Shown in pieces: positions 1 through 10,849 of a stretch of DNA of 64,000 nt; position 1 is the stretch's first letter; every line of letters begins with the position of its first letter. The notes under the pieces are model-generated. The model made no database searches, had not been told where the DNA came from, and saw only the letters and a list, made by a program, of their open reading frames with translations. Position numbers and translations under genes: made by a program. The stretch lies in NCBI GenBank assembly GCA_021234155.1, contig JAJEKV010000057.1:3875821-3939820 (forward strand), in the 5' to 3' direction. Origin of the DNA: Isoetes taiwanensis. Lineage: Eukaryota > Streptophyta > Lycopodiopsida > Isoetales > Isoetaceae.

Positions 1-489
1 AAATACGCGCCACATACGGTCGGGCGCCGATGGCATTATACGGGTTTCTGCCTCGACTGGGTGTCGTCGAAATGCAAGCGGCGCCCGAGTTGACCTGGCG
101 GGTCCGCGTTGACTCGAGTCTGACGGGTCGGGCGCCGACAGCATTTCGGGCGCTTCCAACTTGACTGCAAAGCGACAAAAAGCAAGCGGCGCCCGAATTC
201 GTTTTTGGGCCTGCCCTTGACTATTTTTCGCCTGGAGTTGACTGTTTTAGGGTAATTCGAGTACGCCCAATCCAATGGAGCCATCATCTTTGTCATTTGA
301 GTTACCCACTGGCACCTGCTAGGCCTCCAATCTTGGCCCCTCCACTTCAAAGCTACAATTTCTTAACTTAACCTAACACCAAACCAAACAACAAAGAGAA
401 CTAACGACACATTGACTTAGCCTCCTCCTAACTACCGTGCTACGAGTTAGTGTTTGGCCAGTGCTATGATTTCGAACAACCGAAATCAC
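1..489 (-). mobile_element. Leader and start of internal region of an LTR retrotransposon
   Basis: This lies just inside the primer-binding site of the minus-strand LTR at 505-2113, so it should be the 5' leader and first internal bases of that element; the rest runs off the left edge. A minus-strand frame of 104 codons (350 to 36) begins about 140 bases after the primer site and could be the start of Gag, but I recognise no domain. Positions 450-502 resemble 44040-44090 (GGCCAGTG.AATGATTT), which sits in the same place next to another LTR of the family. That supports the assignment. Confidence 0.4.
20..225. repeat. Two-unit tandem repeat containing GGGCGCC palindromes
   Basis: Two units of roughly 108 bp each begin with TCGGGCGCCGA (near 23 and 128) and carry AAGCGGCGCCCGA about 55-60 bases later (near 78 and 184). 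Each unit therefore holds a facing pair of GGGCGCC-type boxes. They lie in the putative leader/Gag start of the element. Confidence 0.5.
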
Positions 490-501
490 GGCTCGATACC
501 A
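490..501 (-). other. Degenerate primer-binding site (tRNA-iMet type)
   Basis: On the minus strand this reads TGGTATCGAGCC, against the plant consensus TGGTATCAGAGC. It sits three bases inside the end of the LTR at 505. The match is imperfect, but the same relationship is seen with better copies at 44076-44088 and 63901-63913. Confidence 0.55.
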
Positions 502-504
502 TCG

Positions 505-2113
505 TGGACGCTCCCGAATATATATCGACCCTCCGGGCGTATACATGCGGGACTTTCCCTCCCATGGCGATCATCTCACCATGAGCGGGGCCCTCCGTCT
601 ATTTCGGGCCATCTATGAAATGAGGCCCAAGAAGGACACTGAAAGGGGTCATTCGCCCACGCCTTCAATGGGACTCCTACGTCGCGGAAGCATGAATACA
701 AGGGTTAGCACACAAAGACGAATATACATAAATAACCACCACGAAGGGTGGCGATCCATCAAATACCAACGGCATAGAATATGCATCTAATCCTAAGAAA
801 ACACCCAAACCCCGGGTTCTACCCCCGGCTCGGACTCCCGTGGGGATCGGTGGCGACGGCCTCAAGAGATCAGCCAGGACCGAAGTCTTGGCATGGCGTT
901 ATGGGCATAGAACATTGGCTAGGGTTGTCCACTCCATCCGCCCCTCCTCATGCACACTTTGCGGATGGGTCAAATCATGCTATGGCTTTGCTATAGCCTT
1001 CCCGGAGACGCAAAACTTCGAGGGCATCACCCTCCGAGCCTACTCCGGGTTCATGGCGCTGGTCCGATGAGGCAGGCCGGGAAGCGTCCCCTTCCGAGAA
1101 TCACAAATGGTTCCATGGGTGAGCTAGAGAATACGTGCGCATCAGCGACCCCGCATCCGTGCAGGACTTACTCACCCTAAATCTACTCAAAGTGCAAGGT
1201 GCTCCATACGGATCACACCTTCCCACCCGAGGGGAGTGTCGGACCCATACCCGGCCCTCTCGTGGCCGGCTATCGAGCCCTAGCCCACCGTAGGGAGTCT
1301 CGGGAGCCTTGTATGCTCATGCAAGACCCCACCCCTCATGTCACCACCGTGTTCCTTGTCTGGTGCTAAGCCGGACCATAGCATCTAGGACCGGTGGGTT
1401 CTTGTGCCTGAGCCGCAAACTAATGGGACTTTACTGGCTATCTAGGAGCATACCATCGCATACCGCGGTTGAGGCCTCTACCCCCGTAATCCCCCCGTTT
1501 TGAGTCGATCAAACAAAGAAGTTAACAATCCATCCTTTCGAGTAAGAATCAAAATTGAATATAAAGAGAACTTGTTTGTACAATCAAGGGTTAGTCTCTA
1601 TGATTGAATTACAAAGAGAACAGAGAAAGAGCGGACACGACCAAGTGTTAACTAGAATTCACATAGCCACCTACGAATTACGGCTGGACTCATTCCCATG
1701 GGGCGCCTCCATCTCTGGCGGTTGAAGATTCAAATGTGGCTTCCGCGGGGACGGCCGGTATGGTGGTTCTCTGCAGTGGTTGATGGCGCCGGCTCCCGGC
1801 CTTCCTTGGTCGATCTTGAGAGTCAATCCCGGGATAGGGGTCAAGTTGGCATCCAAACTTGGCAACCCCCATGCTTTGCCATTCGATTGGGGCGGTGGCG
1901 CCTTCCTAATTGGTAATTATCCTAATTTCCTAGGTTATAGGTTATTATTATTAATGTGTTAAATTAGCATAGCTAATTTAATCCTTTGTAAGGTAACCCC
2001 CTAGGTTGCAATTAAGTTCCCATACCCCCATGGTAGTGTACCTTTAGGGAATGACGTGCTTGTATTTGTACGTGTCCCGTATAGTAGACCGTATAAATAC
2101 GTGGAACGTCACA
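505..2113 (-). mobile_element. LTR of a plant LTR retrotransposon (5' LTR, minus strand)
   Basis: Read on the minus strand it starts TGTGACGTTCCACG (2113 downward) and ends GGGAGCGTCCA at 505, followed by the primer-binding site. It is therefore the 5' LTR of an element transcribed leftward. Length is about 1.6 kb. It shares blocks with the LTRs at 18566, 25603 and 44090 (same strand) and 41273 and 62395 (opposite strand), for example the 'catggcgatcatctcaccatg' region near 562 and the cctccgagcctactccgggt block near 1030. No coding capacity is expected. The small frames inside are chance. Confidence 0.8.
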
Positions 2114-2726
2114 GTTTCCAAATTTTCCAGGGCATTTGACAAGAGTAGTCAAGGAATTCTAATTTCAATGTGCAACATTCAGACGACTCAAATTCTCCTG
2201 TTCATACGACATGTGTCCAAAATGGAGCTGTGATTTTTAAATCTGACATCTGATCCTTTTTCCTTTAATCTTATTTACCTTTGCCTTCGACTACGTCATT
2301 GTCGAATCTGCAGCATGATAGAGTTAGGTTCTAGTAGAGTAGGTTACCGCATGTGTCTGTCATCGCGTCCAATCTGGCTACATTTTGCAGGTTAGATTAC
2401 AGTCCCTTGACGCAATTCTATGCCCATCAAATATTTTTTTCAAGGTTAGTCTTTAGTTATTGGCGTAGATTTTTTTTTTTTCCTCTCTCTCTTCTTCTTC
2501 TTCTTCTTCCTGGGAGCTATTTTTGGCCCGAACTCTCTTTTTAATCCCTCCATTTTGATCCCTTCCATAACTTTTTGCCATTTCCCATTCAATTCTCTTG
2601 AACCACATTCTTTGAGTATTTTGTGGTGTTCTAAGCCAGTTAGCCATGATAGTTTCTTGCCGATAGTGTATTAAGGGAATTTTTTTCCTTTGGGATTGTT
2701 TAGATCTAAATAGCTCGCTCAATTCT
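2114..2726. other. No gene seen; AT-rich flank with (CTT)n
   Basis: Sequence outside the LTR with a polypyrimidine run and (CTT)n near 2470-2510. The open frames are low-complexity translations of this run. I see no conserved motif. Confidence 0.5.
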
Positions 2727-2756
2727 AGATAATGTAACATTGGTATATTACATTAT
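2727..2756. repeat. Short perfect inverted repeat
   Basis: GATAATGTAA and TTACATTATC face each other around a 10-base spacer. This may mark the start of the retroposon fragment that follows, or be unrelated. Confidence 0.5.
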
Positions 2757-2998
2757 CTCTGGGGTGACCCCATCTCAAATGGAAAGGACTTGGTGATCAG
2801 GCTCAAGCACCCCTTAAGGGTTCAACGCCTCGTTGTGAAAGTGGCCATGCAATGTAAAGTTGGTGGGGGAAGGACCCACTTCAGCAATGTAAAGTGGTGG
2901 GGGCAGGACCCATCTGGGTGTGTTGTAAAGTGTCACATGTCCGATAGGACGCTGCCTTGTGGCGTGACGTTAAAATCTCTTCTTCTTCTTCTTCTTAA
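2757..2998 (+). mobile_element. Probable 3' end of a LINE with (CTT)n tail
   Basis: GC-richer than its surroundings and ending GGCGTGACGTTAAAAT followed by (CTT)n. This is the layout of plant LINE 3' ends, and compares with GTGGACGTAAAAATTTATC(TTATC)n at 59839-59875. It contains two near-identical sub-repeats, GCAATGTAAAGT.GGTGGGGG.AGGACCCA, near 2849 and 2886. No coding sequence remains. The assignment rests on the tail and is inferred. Confidence 0.35.
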
Positions 2999-3281
2999 GA
3001 AAGATTTGGTTTTTGTTGTTTTCTAATGCAGCACTAAAGCAAATCCTGGAGCACTAGTGCCACTATTACTTGTATAGCAGCATGCATATATGCGTTCATC
3101 AACTGACTAGATCATATCAACAAGACAAGATAGGTCAAGGTCATGGTCGTCCCATCTCAAATGGGCAGCAGACTATAGGGAATAATCATTTATATTTTTT
3201 GTTAACCATAATGACTTTAGCTAAACTTGCCCGAAACTAATCCTAAAACTTTTTTGTGATTTAGCTAAACTCTACTCTCAT

Positions 3282-3833
3282 ACTTTCTAGCGTTTAGCTA
3301 AATTAACCCGAATTAAATCCCAAAAATTTCTCTGGAGTGGTGGGCACGAAAAATGTAGAACTAATTCTCAACTGTTTCCATTTACTTCAGTCATATTCTT
3401 TGTGGAAACATGCTAAAAAGATGTCAACTAAGTTTAGGCCTCATTAGAAAATAAATTACTAATCGTATATTTCTCATCAACTACAAGTATCTTAGTTAAA
3501 CTAGTCAAAAACGCATTTCAAAGTCTTCTATAGTTTAGCTAAATGTTACAGATTTTCACTTTCTAGCGTTTAGCTAAATTAACCCGAATTAAATCCCAAA
3601 AATTTCTCTGGAGTGGTGGGCACGAAAAATGTAGAACTAATTCTCAACTGTTTCCATTTACTTCAGTCATATTCTTTGTGGAAACATGCTAAAAAGATGT
3701 CAACTAAGTTTAGGCCTCATTAGAAAATAAATTACTAATCGTATATTTCTCATCAACTACAAGTATCTTAGTTAAACTAGTCAAAAACGCATTTCAAAGT
3801 CTTCTATAGTTTAGCTAAATGTTACAGATTTTC
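3282..3833. repeat. Identical 276-bp tandem duplication
   Basis: Two adjacent 276-bp units (3282-3557 and 3558-3833) appear identical throughout by eye, so this is a very recent duplication or an assembly duplicate. The unit carries several copies of the palindrome-like motif TTTAGCTAAA, also seen just upstream (3208, 3260). A third, partial start (TACTTTCTAGCATTGGGCTAA) follows at 3841. Confidence 0.9.
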
Positions 3834-5125
3834 ACTTTCTTACTTTCTAGCATTGGGCTAACAAGCTTGAATGTTGGTGCAAGTGTGAAACAAGTTAGAC
3901 TAAGATTATTATTTTTTCCCTATTTTTTCCCATTGACTTTACCCAACATTTTTTGAAAATGTGCTAAAAACTTGCGAGCTATGTTTAGCCCTTAATTTAT
4001 TCCATGCTACGTGATTGGGCTTCTGAAGCACCCTTGTGAAAGATTTGTTATTTTTTCTTATCACAATCCTGAGGGGTTACTTGGGGAGGGTCATGGTTAG
4101 CTCCACCTTGAATGGGGTGTTGGGGCACAAGACAATCAAATCCACTCTCTAACATTAAGATGATAGACATTGTGGTCTAGGTTGTTATATAATATGCTTA
4201 AGTAATACTTTCGAGCGTATCCAAAATTTAATTCATTTATTATAAGGCTCACAAGAATCATAGTTTCACTAAGTAAACAAACTTCTTCTTCTCAACACCT
4301 TAACAAGATGTGTTGTTGGGTTTTCGGCATCATATAAATTTTTTCTTTCTATTTATATTACTTGTTTTTTGTTTACTAGTAACACTACATTGAGGACCAA
4401 TCAGAATATACCTGTCATTTAAAATAATCACTTATGCAAAGAAGCTATTTGCCACAAATAGTCTAGTAAGTCTAGGACCCAGGATCATGAACCCGAGACT
4501 TCTCATATGTATGTACATACAACAAAACATTGCGCATGCATCAACAACAACCATTTTGTGTACTTTCAAGGGTCACACACTCTGACACTTTGGACCATTC
4601 TAACCCCCATCCAATTGTTTGAGCCAATTGGTGGATGACTGGTACAAATATGCATCTCAACAAAAGGTAAAAGGGGATTCTAATTAATGTCAATTGTGGA
4701 TGTATGGCATGTGGTCATCGGGTGCCCTTTATTTTGTCTGTGGGTTTCTTTTGGAGCTGATGTTTGATGTGGCCTATGAGGTTCATATCATAAGATGTTA
4801 CTTTGAAGTCGTTGTAATGGCAATTGAAGACGAACTCATAGGTCAGAAGAGTGGAGGTTTTATTTAGGGTCCATGGCAATTTCAATATTGTAAGAAGTAG
4901 GCTTCTCATAACTATTATATGTACCATAATTCATCTTCATTAGTAACATGTTTGATAAGGGTGCTATTATGTTCCTCATATGGCAATTGCATGTTCCAAA
5001 TGACCAAACTAAGTTATTTGCAGTATAGCTTTAATGACTCAGTTATCTTTCTAGTAGCCAACTCTCTCTTGATTGTGGCTCTGACAATAATCATGGGCTC
5101 TTGTTTTGAAAGTGAAGCATACTAT
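3834..5125. other. No gene seen
   Basis: AT-rich sequence without a credible coding frame. The two longest frames (4715-4927 and 4919-5161, opposite strands) have no recognisable features and overlap AT-rich repeats. Confidence 0.6.
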
Positions 5126-5610
5126 ATAATCATTCTAATACTCCAATTCTTTCACAATTGAAAGAAATGTAGCAAGTTAAATAATCTGGTTCATCATTTG
5201 TAAAAAAAATAATTAAAAGTGGCGTGTATGATATAACCATTCTAATATTGTAATTCTTTCACAATTGAAAGAATCTAGCAAGTTCAACATTTATGATTCA
5301 TCATTTGTAACATTGGTACAAAAGTATTATTTGTAATATTTATTTTCGAAAGTGAAGTGTACTACATAACCATTTTAATATTGCAATTCTTTCACAATTG
5401 AAAGAAATATAGCAAGTTCAACAATCATGATTCTACATTTGTTAATTTTTTTTTAAAGCAAGTATTATTTGTAATATTTATTTTTGAAAGAATAGAATAG
5501 AATAGAATAGTGAAGTGTACTACATAACCATTTTAATATTGCAATTCTTTCACACTTGAAAGAAATATAGCAAGTTCAACAATCATGATTCTACATTTGT
5601 TATATGTCTA
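5126..5610. repeat. Four diverged tandem units with a CTTTCACAATTGAAAG hairpin
   Basis: The motif CAATTCTTTCACAATTGAAAG recurs near 5142, 5250, 5384 and 5541, each time followed by (aa)TATAGCAAGTTCAACAAT.ATGATT and preceded by a GTGAAGTGTACTACATAACC-like stretch. Spacing grows from about 108 to about 157 bases because of inserted AT-rich runs, including (GAATA)n at about 5488-5512. The core can fold as a small stem-loop (CTTTC...GAAAG). Confidence 0.8.
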
Positions 5611-6690
5611 AATGGGAGACGGAGGATAAATGGCATAAATGTGCACAAATGACAGATTTTGTGGCATTTTTGCACATCTATATCATTTACTATTCACCCT
5701 TTTTATTTCTTTTTTAGAAGTTAAACAAGCTTTTACCACCTTAAATTTTTGTAATATATCTGATGAACAAGTTTCTTAATTTTTGCATGCCGGTATTTGT
5801 TCTGGAGTCATCCATATGGGAGCTCAAATGCAAAACTTCATGGCCTGAAGTTACTATATATTTGATCATTTGGTCGCCTATCGAGACTACAATATATGTT
5901 ACCCACCTTTGACTTATAGGGTTTGTTTTTTATGCCTTGCTATATAGAACATCATAGTTATAGAACAAATATATCTTTTACTTATCCTTTTACTTATCAT
6001 TTATACTATCAATTGGATTGCTGAAAGTATCATGATTTAAAATATGAATCCAATTGCGTGCATTGTTTATTGGCAACTAACATTACAGAATTTCTTCTTC
6101 TCACCTCTGTCAAACATCAAATCTATTATCCTTATATGGTCAATTAATCCCTATAAGATCTATTATACAAGGATTAGTGCAAACTTGTACATGTGATAGT
6201 GTATACATTCATTTTATGACAAGAATGTCTGAGCTTTCATTGTCACACGATATGGTTGAAGGGAGGGTTTTATAGAGCTAAACCATTAACGTATTTACTT
6301 GTCATATGCTTTTAAGCATGAATTCATTAATTAGAGAAATTTGGAATTCTCGTTTAGCATGAAATAGGTTAGCGGGTAGCCATATAGTGCAAAAACTACT
6401 ACCAATTGAGTAAAAGTTGGCGTTTTTTTGCACAAATTCTGCAAATGCTTCAGTGTTATTCGGAAATATAGTTTTTACTGCTAATGCAAAGGTTCGCCGC
6501 GAGTAGAACGTAGTAGGAGGGAGTGTTAAAACTTCTCGCAAGAAGCGCGAACGCGATGTTTCGCAGCTGAAAGGAGACAAAATAATGTGCCTTTTATTAA
6601 AACCATATGAGAGCATTGTGTTAAAAGAAGGTACCGAGGAGCAAGGATATCACACAAAATTCAGTATTTAAAGCCATATAATTGCTACAG
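5611..6690. other. No gene seen
   Basis: AT-rich sequence. A 104-codon minus frame (6616 to 6302) has no recognisable motif. CpG-rich patches (6540-6560) precede the first copy of the GATCGCGGTCGCGAT palindrome at 6693. Confidence 0.55.
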
Positions 6691-6692
6691 AG

Positions 6693-6707
6693 GATCGCGG
6701 TCGCGAT
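6693..6707. repeat. Isolated copy of the GATCGCGGTCGCGAT palindrome
   Basis: Near-palindromic GC-rich 15-mer in AT-rich DNA. The same motif recurs in the 11.4-13.0 kb cluster. It lies about 120 bases beyond the 3' end of the minus-strand frame at 6827-7183. Confidence 0.7.
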
Positions 6708-6826
6708 TATTTTTAGCATTAAACATATGGTAAAAGATATGGGTAAAGACAAAACCAAAATTCCCGAAACAAAAATTTCCATTGAAGGAAGTAATATACA
6801 ACATAATTACTGATTGAAGGAAATAA

Positions 6827-7183
6827 TTATTCTGATTGTGTTTCAGATACTTGATCAGGTATCACACCCATTTCATTGGCCATGCGGGTGACATGCTCTC
6901 TACCCAATTCCATAGCTTGTGTTGTGTCCATCTCTGAATAACCTGTGACCTCTGGAAGTACAACACCCATGGCCTTTGCGATGCGCTGCAGATGTGAATC
7001 AGGCTCCCATTCTTCACTGTCCACTGCACTGCTCCCGCCTATAAGTTCCTTCTCCGATGCAGTAGCATTCTGCTGTGGATGAGAGAGCTTCTGCTTCTTG
7101 CTGTGTACCTGATGCTCTTGTGTCCCAAGAACCTCATCTTGGTCAATCTCCATGTGCTGTTGGTCTGCTTCCATGTGCTGCAT
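6827..7183 (-). CDS. C-terminal exon of an unrecognised gene
   Basis: Open for 118 codons, beginning with a repetitive acidic segment (HMEADQQHMEID) that matches the end of the upstream minus frame at 7838 (VEHMETDHQH). The two are therefore parts of one protein separated by the insert at 7184-7837. The remainder is acidic and rich in Met/Glu (RIAKAMGVVLPEV, ANEMGVIPDQV are two related helices). No known family recognised. ATTCCATGCAG just before it could act as a splice acceptor, but I found no matching donor. Confidence 0.45.
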   Translation of the reverse strand: MQHMEADQQHMEIDQDEVLGTQEHQVHSKKQKLSHPQQNATASEKELIGGSSAVDSEEWEPDSHLQRIAKAMGVVLPEVTGYSEMDTTQAMELGREHVTRMANEMGVIPDQVSETQSE

Positions 7184-7837
7184 GGAATAAAATAACGGCT
7201 AAGGTTAGCCAAATGGCTATTTTGTAGCAGTTTTACCAAGAAAAACGGCTAAAGTAAATGGAAATAATGCCCAAAAAAAAGAAAATTTTAGCCCAATATT
7301 TTTGCCACCCAAGTGAATTTTTAGGTTGAAGAGCCAAACCTTTACTTCCAGACATATCCATCAGAACATCGATTAGCTAAACCTAAGATAGAGTGGGCTT
7401 GGAAACAAGGATAGATTAGCCCGAAATTCAACACCAATGTATGTACTAACTTTAAGAAATTTCAAATGGGGTTTATATTTTTCCTTTTTTTTCCCACTTT
7501 CTTTCTTATTCCAAGTACAAAGTTGAAGCAATGGAGGAAAAGGAACAATGTAGTCCCTTTTTTTTAGGTTTTTGAACATGTTCATGTATGTTTGTATCTT
7601 GATTTATGTATTTACAATAAATTCAATACCTTTGCCAAAATGCTTGGATTTTTTTTAAATTACTATCGCGTGATGGCTAATATTTGCCTTTCCATTTTGT
7701 GAAAGTTTAGCCAAAAGCAAGAAATTGTGATGGAGAAAAACCATTTAGTTTAGCCAAATGTTAGAAACTTCTAGCCCCAATTTGAAGGTAGTTTAGCTAA
7801 ACCTATTTTGGCTACACCAAAATATAGGAGTAGTAAT
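7184..7837. mobile_element. AT-rich insert with facing GGAATAAA ends inside a coding region
   Basis: This 650-bp non-coding block separates two frames that share a repeated HME.D.QH motif. Its ends are loosely inverted: GGAATAAAATAACGG near 7183 and the complement of TAGTAATTTATTCC near 7830. Inside are several (T)TAG(C)CTAAA motifs like those at 3.2-3.9 kb. It could be a foldback element or a long intron. The missing GT donor favours an insertion. Confidence 0.35.
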
Positions 7838-8221
7838 TTATTCCATGATGTGCTGGTGGTCTGTTTCCATGTGTTCTACGCCCACGTATTCAAACTTATG
7901 TTCGCCTGTCAAGAAAGGCATGTACCCATCAAGCTTCTCATTAAGTGCACTCAATTTTTGAAAAGTGGGCTCCAGGGCTTCTATACCTTTTTCCGTCTCT
8001 TCAAGCAAGCGCTTTGTTTCTTGCATTCTCTCTTCGTAGGACTTAGCATCGAGGTTTTCCAAAATGGAATCCAACTTTGATAGATCCGTGTTTTGGGTGA
8101 TATCGATGTCGGGTTGAGCTGGATCGCTCAACATTCTCTCGCTTCGGCTCTTCCTCAAACCCATCGGCACTTGATTGGCCATTTTATCAAGCTTTTCAAA
8201 GAACGCCCTCGAAAACCGCAC
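7838..8221 (-). CDS. Coiled-coil segment of the same unrecognised gene
   Basis: Open for 127 codons with a clear heptad-rich, charged region (SKLDSILENLDAKSYEERM through LNEKLDGYMPF), so a coiled coil is likely. It ends with the HMETDHQH repeat that resumes at 7183. The frame is preceded by a shifted frame (8220-8340) that may be its upstream part. No catalytic motif seen. Confidence 0.4.
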   Translation of the reverse strand: MRFSRAFFEKLDKMANQVPMGLRKSRSERMLSDPAQPDIDITQNTDLSKLDSILENLDAKSYEERMQETKRLLEETEKGIEALEPTFQKLSALNEKLDGYMPFLTGEHKFEYVGVEHMETDHQHIME

Positions 8222-8654
8222 ACTTTACCCAACTTTCGAAGCCACGCTCTTTTTGCCTTGCATAAGAGCAACACGAAGTCGTCCCAAAAAAAAAAGAAAT
8301 CCGAACGCAACCATCACGGCACCACCGCTCAACAATATGGTAGGCATAGGAGGTTTTCACCGGCATTTCAATACAAGATCTCCTTCCATTGCCCCCATTT
8401 GAATCTTGGTTTGCCCGTAAAAAAGAGTCCGATATTTTTTTTTTATCTTCTCGCCGGCATCCTCATTACCCGTTAGCGGCATTGGAGGCAATGGTGTTGA
8501 CTTAGGAGCCTTGCCGTGTCGAGATAGGTGAAGCTCCAACTCGGTTGCACGGTGCTACACGAACATCACTCCCCGTTAATGCACATATGACTAATAAAGT
8601 AATGATGTTCTTTCACCCTTCGCTTGCTCTCCCATCCCATTTCTTCATAGGAAC

Positions 8655-9590
8655 CTAAAGATAGGTAGCCACCGCCTCAATTTGCTTCCCGACCGCATAA
8701 GCAATTGGGCAAATTCCACTGAAATGCATGATAATGACCAAGTGATAAACTTTGGCATTCGTCATGGTAGCTATCCTTGTAAATAGATCTGTGTATTTCT
8801 TGCAATCCCATACCTTGTTTATCCCTCGGATGTCAATAAATATCAATGTCGCATTCTCTGACACTTGGGAGGAAGTAGGGATGCCATCCTTTGTCACTGC
8901 TATGACAATATTTCTCTTTTCCTTTCTTTTTCTAGCCTCCTCTGGCTTTAGAATATTCCTGACTGGCTCCAGAAAGGCTACAGGTAGGTTACCAAGTGTA
9001 TGATCCTTGTTATAGTTAGCCTTCACGTATTCTCAGACAAGATCCGATATATCCAAGATTCTTCTCTGCTCACCAAATCGGGAAAAGCCCGAAGCAATTC
9101 GTCCCAAATATATAGAAATCCTTTTGCAAAGAAATTAATGGCATAAGATAAAATTTCTCGCCTCATAAAAGTGAGGGTTCTGATGTCGGGCCAACCGTTG
9201 TTTGCAATCAAATCTCCCGCTATAACCCTCGGGCTGCACCTTTAAATAGGTCTTGCCTTCTATAATCTCATCGAAAGGTACCGGACACCTCTCGATTCGA
9301 CATACCTCGTAGCAACCGGAGCCGTGTCTTGTTAAAGAAGTCTTTCGATGGCTTGTCCGAAAGTCACCATGGTCGCCACTTAGTTTACGACTCACCCACA
9401 TACCGCAACTTCCATTAACTTCTTGAAAACCTTCTCATCCATAAAAATGAATTGTTTTTCATCCTTAAGCTCTTGCACTTTCAAGGTGGTCGCTGCAATT
9501 TCATGGAAATCCTGCGCAAGCAATTTCAAGGTCATCAAGATCGCGCCGCGAACTTGGCGAGTAGAAAACAAATAAATACCTTCCAAGCTG
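8655..9590 (-). pseudogene. Decayed middle part of the 6.8-10.8 kb gene
   Basis: Minus-strand frames at 9586-9392, 9401-9135, 9211-9023 and 9026-8655 overlap end to end in shifting frames and read like one protein (for example LKVQELKDEKQFIFMDE, FAKGFLYIWDELLRAFPDL, VAFLEPVRNILKPEEARK, YHLVIIMHFSGICP). The shifts show it is broken. I do not recognise the fold. Its position between the ParB-like segment and the coiled-coil tail suggests one original gene on the minus strand. Confidence 0.4.
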
Positions 9591-9649
9591 AAGTTTTAGT
9601 CGTCCCTATAGGTCCTTGTGGAGGGCAACCATAAGCCTTGTGCCGATGA

Positions 9650-10198
9650 CGGTTGTTGCGCTTTTCAATCGGTGGCTCTCTGACACCTACCGGTGTTTGC
9701 AATTACTTCGTTGTATTGAATACTCAACTCTATATATTCCTTGTCTGTAAGATTTCCGTTGAGCACCCTCGATCTTCTTCTAGCATATACTTTGGCAAAT
9801 TCTCGTTCTGTTGCTCGAACTCATGCCGAATTAATCGAACAAAGGAGTTGTGCAAAAAGAATCTTCGTGGTTGCCGAAATAATATAAAATTTCTTGCCCT
9901 TCAAATCTTCTGGATTGCTCCATGTCATCCTCCTCCTGAAAGATAGACAACTGTCAGGTCAAATCTACATAACCAGTGTCCAAAAGATAAAGAATTAGTT
10001 ACTTGGTAATAAGGTCAAACGGAACGACGTCAGCAGGGGTGAGGACCTCTGTCGGGTATGTCTTGAAGCTTTTAACCAGAGTTTGAACATGGTCATTTGA
10101 TCGCATTCTGTGTGTCAAGTTTGCTGGTGCAGGTTCACAATCAAAAATAGAAATCTTTGTAAACCAATTAACCCCTAAGGGTAGAACCTTTGAACCGC
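9650..10198 (-). pseudogene. Possible ParB-like segment (decayed)
   Basis: After a shift at about 10200 the minus strand reads NWFTKISIFDCEPAP, then THRMRSNDHVQTLVKSF..PTEVLTPADVVPF. After a possible short intron (donor AA/GTAACT near 10005, acceptor TTTCAG near 9938) come frames resembling 'FYIISGNH' and a stretch reading HNE-like. ParB-like nuclease folds share a 'vqxLvxSfk...PxxVxP...(Y)xIisGxHRxxA' layout. The resemblance is from memory and partial, so this is a weak inference. Confidence 0.25.
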
Positions 10199-10846
10199 TC
10201 AAGCTTCGAAAGTGGTTTGCTCTGCCATCTTGCGTTCCTCTTCGGGATTGAACTTCAACTCGACTGGAATGGCAGGTGCGTGGGGCCATATCAATGCTAG
10301 TCTAGAGGAGGCATCCGTAACTAAGGGGGGGGTTTGAGAACTGCTGGGCTGCGGGCTATCTTCAGTAGGTGTCAGATTCCTGAGGCTAATTTTGAAAGGA
10401 GGGAGCTTTTTTGGAATAAATCCACCAGATGCAGTGCTATCTGGGGCCTTCATAGCAAGAGGAAGAGTAGGGTTAACAATACCGGAGGGGTTTATCGTGG
10501 ATTGTGGTTCTTGAACAACCTCTTTTGGTGCTGATGTCTCTCCCAAAGTAGCAATAGGCTTCACACTCTTTTTCTTGGCCACGTCTCTTAGCCAATTGGT
10601 GTCCATCACGGAGGGCATCTTCTCGTCCCGAACTGCTTTTAAGGCACAGCTCGGAGGCTTCTTGTCTGTAGACAAACCATTTCTGCATGCCGAGAACCCG
10701 AGCAATATGTCTCTGTTTCCCTTTATTCCTGACAAAGAGAGAGATTCATAGGATGGCAACAACCAGCCATAACCCTTAGCTGACGTGGGGACGTTTTTCC
10801 CTGTGGCTGGCTTGTTCATTTTGCTCGGGTCATCGAGACGGGTCAT
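10199..10846 (-). CDS. N-terminal, low-complexity part of the same gene
   Basis: Open for 215 codons from an ATG at 10846. It is rich in Pro, Ser, Thr and Lys (SSSQTPPLVTD, GFIPKKLPPFKISL) and ends in a charged helix (FNPEEERKMAEQ), after which the reading continues in another frame. No domain recognised. An earlier start in another frame is possible. Confidence 0.4.
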   Translation of the reverse strand: MTRLDDPSKMNKPATGKNVPTSAKGYGWLLPSYESLSLSGIKGNRDILLGFSACRNGLSTDKKPPSCALKAVRDEKMPSVMDTNWLRDVAKKKSVKPIATLGETSAPKEVVQEPQSTINPSGIVNPTLPLAMKAPDSTASGGFIPKKLPPFKISLRNLTPTEDSPQPSSSQTPPLVTDASSRLALIWPHAPAIPVELKFNPEEERKMAEQTTFEA

Positions 10847-10849
10847 AAT

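Noticed and set aside
4480-4510. Possible tRNA/SINE B box on the minus strand (GGTTCATGATCC)
   Set aside because: Mismatch in the conserved part and no A box.
5126-5610. CRISPR-like array
   Set aside because: Spacing is irregular, the units are themselves related, and the sequence is plant nuclear DNA.
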